Assembly (NCBI GenBank): GCA_001598975.1
Contig: BBXU01002759.1
Location: 1-40,504, forward strand
Length of the DNA: 40,504 bases
Reading direction: 5' to 3'
DNA from: Parachlorella kessleri
Lineage: Eukaryota > Chlorophyta > Trebouxiophyceae > Chlorellales > Chlorellaceae
This document shows positions 1 to 12,814 of the stretch, one piece after another (positions within the stretch are counted from its first letter, which is position 1; each line of letters begins with the position of its first letter). The position numbers and the translations under genes were made by a program. Below the pieces are notes generated by a model. It had not been told where the DNA came from, did not search any database, and saw only the letters and a program-made list of their open reading frames with translations.

Positions 1-13
1 CCCCCCCCCGCAC

Positions 14-1123
14 CTCCACATCCCACCGCCGCACAAAGCCGTCCTCGCTGGCCGAGAGCAGCACGCGGTTCTCGTCCAGCCACTCCACGCGCGCTATCCT
101 GCCGCGGGGGCCAGTCATGCTGCGCACCACCTCCGCAGACTGCTCTGCCGGGTCCGCCGCGATGTTCACGATCCTGATGGCCGACACCTCGTTCATGAAC
201 GGGTCGGTGGTCAGCGCCGCCATGTGCTCGCCAACGGCAAACTTGGCTGCGCGGCAGGGCTCATGGAAGCGGAACCGAAACAGCTCCTCACCGCTGTGCA
301 TGCTCCAAAGCCGAGCGGTGGCGTCGCCAGCACCAGTGAGGAGGGTAGAGCTGTCGTCTGCACCCAGGGTACCAGCGATGGCAACGGTGATAAAGAGTCC
401 GTCGGCCAGCCACCAGCCGCTGGTAGAGTTATTGTGAGTGAAGGTAGATGGTAGGAACAAAGCTTCGATGCACAGCTTCATTCATGACCGCCACGCTGCT
501 GCCCTCGGTATCCCCATTTGCTCCAGCAAGGCCTTGCCGCCTTGCCTTGCCATCCCAGTCTGCTCTGTTCCGCCCTGCCTGGAAACCTACATGAGATATC
601 CACCGTCCAGACGGCACCGTTGTGCCCGTTAAAGCTGCCTGCTCGCTGACCATTGTCTGTCCACCAGAGATTGACGTGGCTATCCTGCAAGGCCAAAGCA
701 ATACTTATTCACACGGCTAGTAAAGTCAAACGCCTTCACACCTCTTCGCACTCTAGCACAACCACTGCACGCGCTAGCAGCTGATATTCCGCCTGTACAG
801 CCCGAGCCCACCTTGCCGCAAGTGACCAGGAGGTCGCCCTCTCTATTGAACCTGCAAACACAGCAACTTACGTTAGCGGTCTCGCTGGGATTGACCAACT
901 GGGCCAGCAGCGCTGTGGCAGGGAACAATACCCCAAGCACAGGCTACACCGTGGCAACGTTCTCACTCACTTTACTTGATTAAGGGGACGCTCATGACCT
1001 GCAGTGCGTACAAACAACGCAATAGCATGTTGGCAACCCACATCACAGTCGGGGTGATGGCACATGCAAGGTGCAGCACGTTGTAGTTTCCAGCATCGCA
1101 CCTTGCAGGATGTAAGGACGCAT
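14..1123 (-). CDS. EIF3I: Eukaryotic translation initiation factor 3 subunit I (eIF3i/TIF34), 5' part
   Basis: WD40 beta-propeller subunit of the eIF3 complex, which in the cytosol helps load mRNA onto the 40S subunit. Five exons on the minus strand are visible: 1102-1123, 972-999, 812-851, 591-684 and 14-357. Together they give 176 residues, about half of the usual ~325-350; the rest lies left of the window. The start is a short exon coding MRPYILQ, as in plant eIF3i (MRPILMKG...). It joins in phase to GHERPLNQVKFNREGDLL, the family's first WD signature, then to WWTDNGQRAGSFNGHNGAVW and a second repeat ending LLTGAGDATARLW. A further blade ends WLDENRVLLSASEDGFVRRW, and the last visible codons WDVE are followed by a GT donor. 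The phases (1, 0, 0, 1, 0) all agree. The gene is head to head with the importin gene starting at 1432. Confidence 0.93.
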
Positions 1124-1431
1124 ATTGACGTCCCTGACTCGCTCTTGGTACGATCGACAAATTTGCTTTCAAAGACTGTGGACCTGGTTGCACTACAGAG
1201 CAAGTGACAAGCACCAAAGTCGAAAGGAACAGGAATTTCCTCGCTGGAGACTTCGCAGGCACAGCCGGCACCAGGCACTACATGATTGCAGGACAACTTT
1301 GATCAAACACTGGAGCTTGGGCAGAGAACCCAAACTAAAGCGCATTGCAGTACTTTTACATTATATATCAGTCATTCTAGCTGTGCACGGATGCCAGCAC
1401 CTTATTGCTGACCCGATCAGAGTTGCATGTG
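1124..1431. promoter_or_regulatory. Divergent promoter between eIF3i and importin-11
   Basis: The two start codons point away from each other and are 308 bp apart, so this interval must hold both 5' UTRs and both promoters. A TATA-like stretch (ttatatatca, 1361-1370) lies about 65 bp upstream of the importin ATG. I see no coding exon here on either strand. The promoter role is inferred from position. Confidence 0.6.
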
Positions 1432-4400
1432 ATGGGAGCGTTAGGACCTGGGGACTTGCAGTTGGTGTTTGAATGCCTCAGAGGAGCTCTGAGTCAAAAC
1501 ACGGTTATTCAGAAGCAGGCAGAATCGGCACTGCGTGCCCTTGAGGCACGGCCTGGCTTCTGCTCCTGTCTGGCGGTGGGTGGGCGTCAGTGTGTCTGGG
1601 TCTCTGCTACTATCAAGACTCTGCATAGACTGCAAGCTTGGGTTCTTGTTACAGCTGTGCCACCCAAGTACTGCTGGCTTGCAGGAGATTATTGCCAGCA
1701 AGGATGCGGACCACAGTGCCCGCTGGCTGGCTGCTGTGCACCTCAAGAACAGTATAAACAAGTACTGGCGATCCAGGCTACCTGGGTGGGTTGCACCTGT
1801 GACTGCAGCCGGTGTCTGCGGCTTTTGGTATGTACAGCGTGTATGATATATTTGACAGCCTTGTTGTCCTCTGCGCACGGCCGACAAGGCGGTTGATAGC
1901 AAAGCAGGGATAGATCGCAACATTCTTTGCTCACAGGTCACTTTCAGACGATGAGAGAGGGCATCTACGGCGGAAGTTCCTTGAGCTGCTTGAGCAGGAG
2001 GACAGCCAGGTATGGTGGCGCAAGTGCCCAGCTTTTGTGACACCTAGGATGCTAAGCAGCATTGCGAAGTATTTTGATAACGATATTTTGATACGTCTGC
2101 AGTGCCCGGGTGCAACCAAGATGGCAGTGCAAGTTTGTAGAACCTGTTCATTGTATAACATACCTTACCTGTCATCTTGCTGCTGACATACCAGTGGCTG
2201 CTTTTTTGACTGCAGATTGCCGTCCAGATAGCAGTGGTGTTTGCCAAGGTTGCGCGCTTCGACTTCCCACGGAGCTGGCCCAGCCTGCTTGGTGACCTGC
2301 TGGGCAGGCTGCAGGTGGGTGATGACAATATGAGACACTAAGGGGTTGGTACACCCTTGACAACAGATGATATTGGAATCCCATGTTAGCTGGAGTGCCT
2401 AAGGAGTTAGGCAAACCTGACAAGAAGTGCTGCAGCCTGTCGTCCTCTCACACCAGCAGTGGGAAGGTGGCTGCAACATGATGTCCACCTACAGGTCTGG
2501 CATGCTGTTGCACAGCGTGCAGGGCGGCAGCACGTTGGCGGTACGTCGGGTGTACCTTGTGCTACATCACATCCTGAAGGAGCTGGCCTCCAAGCGCCTT
2601 CTGGCTGACCAGAAGAACTTTGAGCAGGCAGGTTGAACAAGGCCTAAGGAGGGATCACCTAGAAAAGTCTTGTTGGGGTGGTGGAAGTAGTAGGCATCAA
2701 CTGACTGAAGCTGGGTATGATGGGCCTCAACGCACGGCTCCAACAGATGTGCAGGGCCTTGACCTAGACTCACTTCTCTTGGTACCGTATATGCCTTGCT
2801 CATCAGAGTTGTGTCTGGAAGCTGCTGTGAGAAGCACTGGAAAGTTTTTGCTACACCCTTCCTCTGAATGCGCACTGGCCCACCCCAACTGCGAGTTGCG
2901 CCCTGTTGCCTACAGATAACTGCGTCCTTGCTCGACCCAATCTGGACCCAGTGGCTTGCGGACACCCAGGTCATCACTGCATCGCTTGCGGTCGCGCTGC
3001 CTGCGCCCCATGCACAGCAGCAGCCGCTCCTTGTGGTGTTTGAGCGCTGGCTGCTGCAACTGAAGGTAGGCCCAGGGGCCTTCCATACAAATAGGTTGAA
3101 TTGGCTCCCTCGACCCCTCGGTGGCTCATGCAGCATGCATAGCAGCAGCCTCCGCTTCTGCTGCTCTTCCCGATCACTGCTGCAAGTTCCAGGCGCCTGT
3201 AGGAAGTGGCTGTGGGGTGCGTGAGTGCACATAGTTGGGTCAGCCAGGTGGGTCAGAACGGCGGCTTATTTGAGTTTATGTCTAGCCTAGTGTAGTCTAG
3301 TCTAGGTGCGTACCGCCGCCTGATGATTGCTTGCCTGACTAGCCAGGCTCTCTGCATTTGGATATGTGGCCAAGCCCACATTTGGTCTTGTGATGCTTCC
3401 AATCGGCCCATATATCTGCACCGCTGTCTGCAGGCTCTGCGCCGCATGGTCATGTTTGGCTTCCAGCCCGACGCCCGCACTCTGCAAGAAGTGCACGCTG
3501 TGGGCCGGGTCACCCCGGCCCTGCTGCAGACGCTGCAAGCCTTTGTGGCAGCAAGACCACCACTGCTCTCAGCAGGAGCAGGAGCAGCTGCAGGGCAGGC
3601 ACTGGTGGCCCCAGGAGGGCGCAGCCAGCTGGGTGCCATGGTGGATAGGGGTACCATCAAGCTGCTAAAGTCGCTGCGGCAGATACAGGAGATGCACCCC
3701 TGGTGAGAGCGAGGGTGGGAAGGATTGACACAAATTGCTCAGGGTGTTCTGCTGTTCAGAGGCCGCCAGCGGCAAGCGCTGTTCTGCAGCATTTTTCCTG
3801 TACTTCTGCTACCAGACAATGTTACCGGCGACAAAGCGCTGCTTGCGTGCTTTCTTGGCTCTGAATGGCAATCACTTTTGTGTACTGCAGGAGCTTCTAC
3901 CACTGCGGGGCGCTCCTGCCGTGCCTGGAGTTCTGTCATGGGCAGATAGTGTCCAGTGGCGGCAGGAGCAGCAGCGGCATAGCAGAGCAGTTCAGTATAC
4001 AGGTGAGGGGGCGGGTGGGTAAGCCAAGCGCTGCACAGCATCCGCTGCAGCAAGAGAGCGGCTGCTCACTTGTCAAAGCAATCAAGATAGAGCCAGACCT
4101 GGCTATGGTGTACCTGGCATCTTATGACTATAATCTGGTGTACACCGCCTATTTGCGCTGGCATTATGGCTGGGTTCTTTTTTGGGTGCAGTGCCTCTTG
4201 CTCATGCACGGCATCCAGAAGTGCCAGTCCTACAAGGGTGCTTCGGCTTCCCTTACGCTCAACCTCAATGCTAGAGAGCAGGTGCGCTGGAGCCTCACCC
4301 AGGGAGGTAAATTTGGATTTCTTCACGAGTCGTCCTGTACTCCTGTTCGTGCCAAGCTACGGGGTACAAACTCTTATTTGGCCTTCCCCTGAACCCCATG

Positions 4401-7400
4401 AAGCGGGATGGAACCTGCCCAGCGTGATGTGGGCAGCTCAGGAGTGCCAGCCAGACAAGCCTGCTGTGTGCTTCGTGCAGGCAGGCAGCTGGAAGAGTCT
4501 CGCCGGCGAAGTACGGGCAGCGCTGAAAAGCTTCTGGGGAGCAGCAGGGCGGCTGCAGGGGCTGTGTGTGGCCCTCATAGAGCGCTACTTCCCGCTGACT
4601 GACAAAGAACTAGGGGAGTGGTGAGTTGCGGAGTGTGTGTGTGGCTGTGTGTCTGTGTGTGCCGTGTGTGCGCGCGTGCGTGTGCGTGTGGGTGTGGGTG
4701 TGGGTGTGGGTGTGGGTAACTTGCCCATGTCAGCATGCCTGCCTAAGCTCTGTTAGGACTCGGAGCTGACAATTAGCTCTAGGGCCTGGTGGCAGCTGTG
4801 CTGGGAGGGTACCTGCCATAGCTGGGCAGCCAGTGCGCCTGGCATGCTCAGGCGTTTGTCTTTAATCCTCATTTGTCGCTGGACTGGCTGTAGGGAGTCT
4901 AACCCAGAGGCCTTTCATCATGAAGTCGAGAACCTTGCGTGGGAGGAAAGCTCCCGCGGCTGCGCAGAAAACACCTACCTAGCGCTGTTTGAGGTGAGCC
5001 CATGGGGTTGTTGACATTACCAATTTAGAGGATTGCAACACTGACATACGACGTTGTATGCCAGCTTGTGCCCGGCTGGAAGTGCCATGCCTGTGCTGAG
5101 CCTGGAGGGACGGTGCTAGACTGGCTACTGCTATGGAAAAAAAATCGGTCAGATGCGTTAACATGCTTTGTTCAGCGGGAAGCCAGGAGAGCGGGTATGC
5201 CACAGTGCGCCTTTCATGGGGCACTTACAGCGGCTTTGTTGTTGCTTGCCGTTGGGGTTAGTCGTTGGATCTTCTGGTTTGTGGGCCTAGTCCATCCTTG
5301 GCTCCTTGTTGGCGCTACTTGTGGGGACCTCACGGCAGCATGGTCAAGTGCGGTATGCTCTTAGACCCTGGCCTAGGCTCTTACAGCGGCTCCTGGGGCA
5401 TGCAGGGCTATCGAGAAGGCTTGGCCCCGGTGGTGCTGGAGCTCCTCAAGCGAGCCAGTGAAGGCTGCCCGCCCGGAGTAGCAGCGCACCTGCAGGTATG
5501 GGTACGCAAAGGAGCGCTGAGGTCTGGCTTGTCTGCTGGCATCCTTACATGCTTGTGCTTAGGGTTCAGGAGAACGGACATGAGTGGAACACTAACCTGT
5601 ATCTTAGCATGTTCAACTAAATCAAGCAATGTTGTTGTGCATTGCGGAATCGCTGGAAACTCGAATTTCTGCCTGCAGGGTCCCAGGGTGCACGGCATCC
5701 CCTCCCAAGTTATTTTCAAGGAGGCGGTCTACCATGCAGTGGCTGTGGGCGCATACGAGCTCTTCGACTTTGTGGATTTTCCGGCCTGGCTCCATGGGGC
5801 ATTGCTGCAGGTAATGCGGTGCAGATTACAGTGCCTTACTTGTGCTGGCCTGGAAGGAGCGAGCCTGGCTATAAGATAGTATAAGATAGCTGCCGCCCAT
5901 GCAAAACTGTGGATATTTATCTAGGTGATTCGCATGCCCAATGCATCAGCTGCTGCGTCGAAGGAGGTGCACTTCGCGCCGCGCCAAGTGCCACTGCCTT
6001 GGCATGGGTTGGGAATCACTGCCATCCGGTAAAGCCAGCATGTGCTTTCACTGGTGTGCATAAGAGGCTCTATTGTCACGTGGCCAATTCGTGCAGGAGA
6101 TGGCAGATACTGCCCCTGCTGCGAAGCCCCTGCGCCGGCGCGCCACAAAGCTCATCTCTTACTGGGCAGCCAAGCTCAAGAAGGAGGCAAGCCTTCTCTC
6201 ATGTGAACCCTTACCCGCCTCGTGTGGCTGAATGCAAGTACTGCTGCGCCTCTGGCGCGAAACCGTTTGGGATGTGACTGCCAGCTCTGCCAGCCCTGCC
6301 CTCGGAGCCAGGGTGCTGTACTTGTTGCTGCCCTTGCTTCCTTGCTTGTCTCTTCTCAGTTAGTACCCCCAGATGGCCTGGTGGTAAGGCATGAGCTGTG
6401 GTTGAACACTATGCAGGATAGACCGACGGTATACCGTGCGCTGCTGGGCGTGCTGTCATGCGAGGAGGATGCTGCGCTGCAGCTGGCAGCCATTGTCACC
6501 CTGCACACCCTTGTAGATGACTGGTCAGTTGACTTGCGCGTCTGCGGCAAGGACTGGCTGGGTTATTAATAGTCATTGGGTTGCTGCGATTCTCATGTGT
6601 TTGGTATTATGTATGAGTCAGCTGCCAGCCGCTTATTGATTGTAGGGTTATGCAGATGCAAACCACACGCCTACCCCACCCCCACAGGAGGCCGTCTGCA
6701 TTGTGTAGAAGACTGTTCGATCGGCTGGTGGCCTGGCCAGCGCTTTGGCACCCATCCCGGACCGTCACGTACCTGAGGCCCACCCTTGTGCAGGGAGTTT
6801 TATGAAGACCAGTTCATGGAGTTCGTGGGACCTTGCTTTCAGCTGCTGGCGGGCCTGCTGCGAAACGCAGCCGAGTTTGACACGCAGCTACAGGTGGGAA
6901 CTCATCATCTGCTCTTCTCTCCGACAGGACAAGCATCTGAGCTATATCCTTTCAACCCTGGGTGCTTGCAGGCAATGTTGAGCACTTGTGAATGTGGCTT
7001 TGTCCCACCACCGATGCCCTGCGACCCGAAGCGCTGCCCCCCCTGCCACGCTGCATTTCAACAGCTTCCTGTCCTGTGCATCCTGCCTTAGCTTATGGGC
7101 CGGTTCGCATTAAGATACCATGAGAGCTTACAAAACATGAGTTTTTGCAGGGACATGGTGCAACATGGTTGCGATCCACAGTGTGTGCTCTGTTGCCCAA
7201 ATCCCCTGCAGGCCTTCAACCTTATAAACCTCATTATCGACCGGCTAGGTGTCAGCATACGGCCCTTCGCCCCTGGGCTGTTGCAGCTCCTGCCGGCTGT
7301 CTGGGGAGGGGCAGCGGGGCAGAGCCTGCTGCGGATCCAGGCAAGCGGAACCAGTGAGCACTAATCAAGTTTTACTGGCAAGCAGACGAGCAACAACCGA

Positions 7401-10190
7401 GGTTGTTGGGTTTTGACTGCAGCATTGTGGGAAATTGGCTGCAGCCGTGTCCTCCGCAGTAGTATGAGTTGAGAGATGTGAGCAACGTAGGTGGCACACC
7501 TCCACTGCAAGCCACCCTATTGAATGGAATGAGGGATCCTTCGAATGTTCCTCCTGCAGCTTCTGTTATTCAGAGCGACCTGGATGATAACTTGATAGTA
7601 ACGTGACTACTTGCCGGTTCTTCTCTGCCAAGCAGGTGCTCCTGGCGCTGCAGCGGCTGGTGAACGCCTTGGGCAGCGAGTCGCCAGCCTGCTACCCCCT
7701 GGTGCTGCCAGTGCTGCAGCTTTGTACAGACCCGGCACAGGTGGGTTGCCCCATCCCCCCATGCGACCGGCTGCAGTGGACGGGGTTGAGCTGAGAAGGC
7801 AGATGGCTGTGGATGATGGGTACATGACAGTCCTTTGCCCCGTAAAGCAACATTCTGCGTCACCACCTTACTAGAAATGGGCTCACACACCATTTGAATC
7901 CTGCCAGGCTACCAAGGCATGTGCAGCATTGCCTTGGACAGCTTGCTGGCTTTGTTGCCTGTCCAGCTGACCCACCTACCGGATTCGCTGAGCATTCACT
8001 TAGCCCCCGTGGCTTACCTACAATCAATTTGCATGATACAAGTTTTACCTGCACATGCGCAGCCTGATGAGTTGAACCTGTTGGAAGATGGGCTGCAGCT
8101 GTGGCTGGTAACGCTGCGCAATGCGCCCTCGCCGCACCCAGGCGTGCTGTCGCTGTTTCCCAACCTTGTGGCAGCCATGGAGCGGTCAACAGAGCACATT
8201 GCTGTGGGGATGAAGGTGGCTGCCTCCTGCGTGCTGCTGGGTAAGCTGCTGGCTATATGATTTTTGAGGGGTGGGTGGGGGGGCCCCGGTCGGTGGGAAA
8301 GCTGGCTGGCGGTTTGGGTCCGCTGAGATAACAAGTTGCGCTCCAGGCAGCTAGTACTCTTGACCTAACCAGCAAGGGTCGACGTATGTACCTTGGGAGC
8401 AAGAACCAAGCAGCGCCTCATCACGGCATCTGTGGGCGGGTGTGCTCCCATGTCTCCACCATGCACGCTTGTCTGCAGGCGGCGCCGAGTTTTTGCGGCA
8501 GTATGGGGCTGGCCTGGTGCAGATACTGTGCGGCTTCCTGGGGAACGTGAAGGAGAGGGGCATGCTGGCGCTCATGCCGGTGATGGACCTCGTCATACAG
8601 GTCTGTAATGCCCAGGCATTGTCAGGCATGTCATGTGTGCCGCGCTTCGTGAGGCAGGCATGTGCTAAAACGGTGCAGCTACAGCATGCACGTAGTGCAA
8701 TTAACAGCTTGTTCCACTGTCAGATGCACATGCCCTGGTTTTGGGTAGTTTCCTTATGACCTCCATCCAGACGATGTCCACTTGATGTGGTTGCCCGCTG
8801 CAGTCGACATGTGAAACTTACCAGTTAGTCCCTCTGTATGCCCTTTTGCCTGCAGAGCTTCCCTAGCGATGGACCCCAGCTTCTGTCCCCCGCTTTGCAG
8901 CGCTTGCTGGGCTGCTGCCTGCTGCCTGGCAGCAGCGAGTCAGGCTTAGTCATCGCGGCAGCCCTAGGGGTGATGGCACGGGTGCTGCTGCACAACGCTG
9001 CCTTTTTCCTGCAGTTTTTTGAAGCAGCCGCAACTGCGCAGCAGCCAGGTATGGAGTCAGCGCTGCTTGAACTGCTGTGAACGCATCTTGTGTCAGCCGA
9101 GTTGCATGCTGCGACTTCCTAACTACTGTGCTCTTTCTGGCTGTTGTCCTGTTGCCTGCGGTTGCAGCATGGCCTTGATGTTCACAATGGGACACCTCCT
9201 GGAAGCAGAGGGTAGCAACATCAAGTAGATTAAAAATGCGGCCTCCCAATCCTTGGCTGTGCCGCAGGTGCCCAAGCCCAGCAGCTTGTTCTGACAGTGC
9301 TGGACTTGTGGCTGGACAAGTTCGACTCCATTGGCCAGCCAGCCGCCCGCAAGTTGTCAGCGCTGGCGCTGTGCGTGCTGCTCCCTGCCCCGCTGCCTGG
9401 CCTGCTTGAGCGGCTTAAGCTGATTGCCACCCACATCACCGCTGTGTGGTTTGAGGCAAGTCGGCAGCCTACTTTCCTCTGATAGATCTGTTTCAGGCTG
9501 GTTGTGGTGGCGTGGCTTGCTGAAATGGATCTGGTTGCCAACCACCTTGCCTACGCCGCACCCCTGGGAGGCTTCTGTTGGCATGCTGGCGACCCACACT
9601 ACATTGCTACCTACATCACCACAGTGGGGCTGTAGTGTGCCATGTCCTAGCTTGACAGTATGGCCTTTGTGCTGGTTGCTTGGGGCGCTTCCTCTCTGGG
9701 CAGGGACAGCCCCGATTACGCGGCATTCCCGCAGCCAATCATGGGCATAAGTCTCTCTGACACCGACGTTGACATTTATGTAGATTGTAGGGGGGCAGCC
9801 TTCAGCAGTAGCAGAAGTACCCAGGCTGAGTAATGCCCGGCTGGCAGTGATCTTCTAACTGTCTGATCGCAGGTGGAGGGCGGCGTCCCAACAGGCGGCG
9901 AGGCGGGCAGTGGGCAGGTGCACTACGGCTATGACTTCTACAATGCTTCCCACAGCAGCGGCGCCGAGGACGAGCATGCAGCCACAGTGAACTCTGAGGA
10001 AGCAGAGGGTGAGTCTGAGCGGCGCAAGCAGCTGCACGAGCGAGACCCTGTCAACCGCTTACGGCTGAGCGCCTTCTGCAAGCAGCAGCTAGAGTCGGCG
10101 GCAGCAACTCATGGGGGGGCACTGACAGCGGCGCTGAATGGGATGGACCCGACCATAGCAGGGCAGCTCAAGGCGATGGTGGAGTCGTAG
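1432..10190 (+). CDS. IPO11: Importin-11-like nuclear transport receptor (importin beta family)
   Basis: HEAT-repeat karyopherin that binds RanGTP and carries cargo through nuclear pores. Human IPO11 imports ubiquitin-conjugating enzymes. I assign 23 exons: 1432-1575, 1685-1785, 1937-2009, 2216-2314, 2523-2627, 2916-3065, 3434-3702, 3891-4002, 4192-4281, 4481-4620, 4894-4993, 5406-5495, 5679-5810, 6097-6186, 6417-6523, 6794-6893, 7212-7340, 7636-7740, 8063-8240, 8479-8600, 8856-9048, 9268-9455, 9873-10190. They sum to 3135 nt (1044 aa; human IPO11 is about 975). Diagnostic stretches in order are RWLAAVHLKNSINKYW in the importin N domain, AKVARFDFPRSWPSLL, LASKRLLADQKNFEQ, AYELFDFVDF, NLLEDGLQLWLVTLRN, LDLWLDKFDSIGQP and, near the end, the conserved acidic tail with RDPVNRLRLSAF. 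Introns 5, 14, 17 and 22 appear to use GC instead of GT donors. The ATG at 1432 is the first in frame. Confidence 0.93.
4633..4718 (+). repeat. TG-rich simple repeat in importin-11 intron 10
   Basis: Alternating TG with interspersions runs into about five perfect TGTGGG units (4686-4716). It begins only about 12 bp after the 5' splice site of exon 10. Such purine/pyrimidine tracts are length-variable. No gene is involved. Confidence 0.9.
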
Positions 10191-11086
10191 GGTGTGCAAA
10201 TGCACCACCCTGCCAGCCAGCATCGTTCTTCCCTTGATTGCAACGAAATGTTTAGGCTATAGCTGTGCTCAGGCAGGGGCATTGCATGGGCGGCCTGGAG
10301 ACTCTGCAATTGCCGGCCAGTTTCATTTGGTGCTGAGGCGCTACAAGGGTGCGCAGGCGGCATCGATCCACGTGTGAGCATTCTGAGGCGTGCCGGGGTT
10401 GGGTATCTGTCTTGAAGAGAGGCATACTAGGTAGGTTAGGGAGTAAGGCAAACCCATAGCATTGATTACATCCAGCCCTGGCCCCAATTTAAGTACGCAC
10501 CTTGCAAGCCAGCAAATTTGCCACAACCAAAGTACATTCAGAGCTCCCAACATCACCACTGCAAGTGAAACCACTGTCAGTCAAGACTATAAGACTATGT
10601 CCTTTTCATTCGTACAGCTCCACTCTCACTCCCTGTTCGCACCAACTGCCACCCATGCTTTGTAAGGCGATGTCCTTTGCTTGCACTGGCCTAGTAGGCA
10701 CGCTGGTAGAAATTACTGGATAAGAAATCAGGCAAGACTCAGAAGCATACCTGTGTCCAGCCCTATCAGTACAGTATAGTCCCTGTCTCTCTTGTTCGCA
10801 CTACCTGCCACCCTCACAAGACCGTATTGGATCAGAACTCTGGTATGGACCATGGTATCTATCTATGGTATGGACCATGGTCCATACCAGAGCATTCCTG
10901 CTTGTACCGTTGTCAGGTTGAGCACTACCTCTTTTCCTCAGAAGATCTTTAGGAGATTTCTCTGCGCATTGCCGGCCACCACCATTAGTATGTGTCTCCG
11001 CAGTAAGCCTGAAGCTCGGAGCGGAGCATATGACATCGCTCTAGCTAGGGCATAGCTAGGGGACTTGGCGCAGCATTGATAGCATC
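10191..11086. other. Intergenic: importin 3' flank and F-box gene 1 promoter
   Basis: About 0.9 kb without a supported exon. It holds the importin 3' UTR, a strong palindrome (10839-10891), and from about 10996 a block (with ctagctagggca near 11040) that recurs upstream of the second F-box gene near 13736-13815. I see no RNA gene. Confidence 0.6.
10839..10891. repeat. Perfect 24-bp palindrome nested in a 15-bp inverted repeat
   Basis: Positions 10866-10889 read tggtatggacca followed at once by its exact reverse complement. A further 15-bp copy of the left arm at 10839-10853 (tctggtatggaccat) is the exact complement of 10877-10891. The DNA could therefore form two alternative hairpins or cruciforms. 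It is intergenic. Confidence 0.9.
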
Positions 11087-12814
11087 ATGTCAAGCGTGTG
11101 TGCCTCCCAGCAGGGCATGTTCAGCATGTTGGCTCTTCCTGGCGACTCGCTGGACACGATCTCAGGCCACCTTAGCGTGGTTGAAAAGTAAGTTGCAGCA
11201 GTGAAGCTTGTATGCTGTCCTTTTCAGCGCTGTGCAACCCGCATCCTGCTGTACTTATGTTGCAGGGTCTATTTGGCCTGCAGCTGCAAAACCCTGTGGG
11301 GTCATAGCAACCCGAGCAGCAACTGGTGGCAGTCGCTAGATTTGCAGCCACCATCTGATAGCGCAGCAGAGCACATGGCAGCCTGGATCGGGCGGCGCGG
11401 CAGCCTGGTACACCAGCTGCAGCTGTCCTTGGACAAGTGCAGCCCGAAGGCTGTGCGGGCAGTCCTGCTGGCCGTGGCAACAAGCTATCTGCCGAACCTG
11501 CAGAGCTTGGAGGTCCGCTGCGCTCCCCCAGCTGACAAGGTGTATGGCCCACCTCCCGCATCGCATCCTGGATACTCTCAGTGGGAGTTTGACGACCTAG
11601 GAAGTTACGTCTACCTTCCCCCAGACTTCTCACTGCTCACCTCCCTCACCTCGCTCAGTGCCAGCGGCTTCTCCTGCCTGGGTTGCCCGCCCGCCTGCCT
11701 GCCCGCGGGACTGCGCAGCCTCACCATAGACTTGTGCCCGCCGGAGGAGCGTGGCTGCGAGTCAGCAGCCAAAACATCAGTGTTCTTGCTTGCTCGGGCA
11801 GCAGCCCAGGTGTCAGCCCTGCAGTCACTGAGCATTGTGGTGGCGCCGCCCAGAGCAGATCCGGACGGGCCCTACGCTGAACTCTTTCTCGACCTTGCCC
11901 CACTGAGGGACCCTTGGGCCCGGCAGCTCACACAGCTCAGCGTGATTGGGCAGGGCAGGGCGATGGACTTGGAGCAGCTCGCAGGGTTGCGCAACTTGCA
12001 GCAGCTGCATGTGGCGGCGAAAAACCTCCACCGTGACTGGGCGAGGGCAAGGAGAGGATGGGGTGAGGAACCGGAACCGGAAGCGCCACTGTGGCAGCCG
12101 CAGCCGCTGGCGGCCCTGGGTGCCCTTATGCAGCTGCGTAGCGTGAGACTGGACAGCTTGGATCTCCCGGAGGCCGAGATGTTGCAGCCTGTGTGGAGCC
12201 TGCCGCTCCTCGAGGTGCGTGGCCTGTTTCAAGATGGTGCGGTGCCTGTTCGCTGTGGTGCGGTGCCCTGCTGCCCCTCTCGTGTGTGCTGTTGTGTGAC
12301 TTTGATGCTAACGGAAAAACAACACAAATATGCCAGCTGTCAGTGTCGATGGGAAATTCTTGGACTCCCTACAGCAATTCAATGCTTAGCTAAGTACTTG
12401 CGATTGTTGAGCTGCACTTGCAATGTCATGGTGTAGGAACTGGATGTGGCAGATTTGAGCTTCCAGCAGCGCAGCCTGCCACCACGACATACTCTCGTTG
12501 GGTGCAAGGCACGGCATTTAATTCTTGGCTATCAACAAGCAGCAAGGTTGGGGCCCATGCTTGGCCCACTGGAGCAGGTGGAGCTGCTTACAATCGTTGT
12601 TATAGGGAGCAGTGATGGGAATGATCAGCATGTGCCCTTCCCACCTGATGTGTTGGAAGAGTTTGCAGCGCAATGCCCAGGTTTGCGCAAGGTGGAGTTT
12701 GTGCACTTTGATGGTAGCGAAGCCCCGTCTGCCCGCCATTTGGAGGCTTTAGCAGATGTGCTACCAGTCACGGTTGAGCTTGCTCTGCAAATGGCAGGTG
12801 CCGCCCTATCCTAG
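11087..12814 (+). CDS. F-box/leucine-rich-type protein, tandem copy 1
   Basis: Probable substrate-recognition subunit of an SCF ubiquitin ligase. Three exons, 11087-11187, 11266-12214 and 12437-12814, join in phase to give 475 aa. The N terminus is F-box-like: LALPGDSLDTISGHLSVVEK, then VYLACSCKTLWGHS after the first intron, matching the F-box pattern of Leu-Pro, a hydrophobic helix and a final Cys/Trp helix. The body has leucine-rich stretches such as LTSLTSLSASGFSCL, LPAGLRSLTIDLCPP and LQSLSIVVAPP, spaced like LRRs. The C-terminal exon starts ELDVADLSFQQ and ends at TAG 12814. The second gene at 13996 is a clear paralogue with identical intron phases. The F-box assignment rests on pattern, not on a search, and substrates are unknown. 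Confidence 0.8.

Noticed and set aside
1441..2043. Long open frame on the minus strand (200 codons)
   Set aside because: Lies antisense to importin exons 1-3; no motif and low-complexity composition.
2567..3232. Minus-strand open frame of 221 codons
   Set aside because: Antisense to importin exons 5-6; the plus strand has clear family identity.
6361..6416. In-frame codons LVPPDGLVVRHELWLNTMQ as part of an importin exon
   Set aside because: Importin-11 proteins have no such insert. The next acceptor (atgcag at 6416) joins KLKKE to DRPTVYR, matching the family (KFKSDLRPMLYE).
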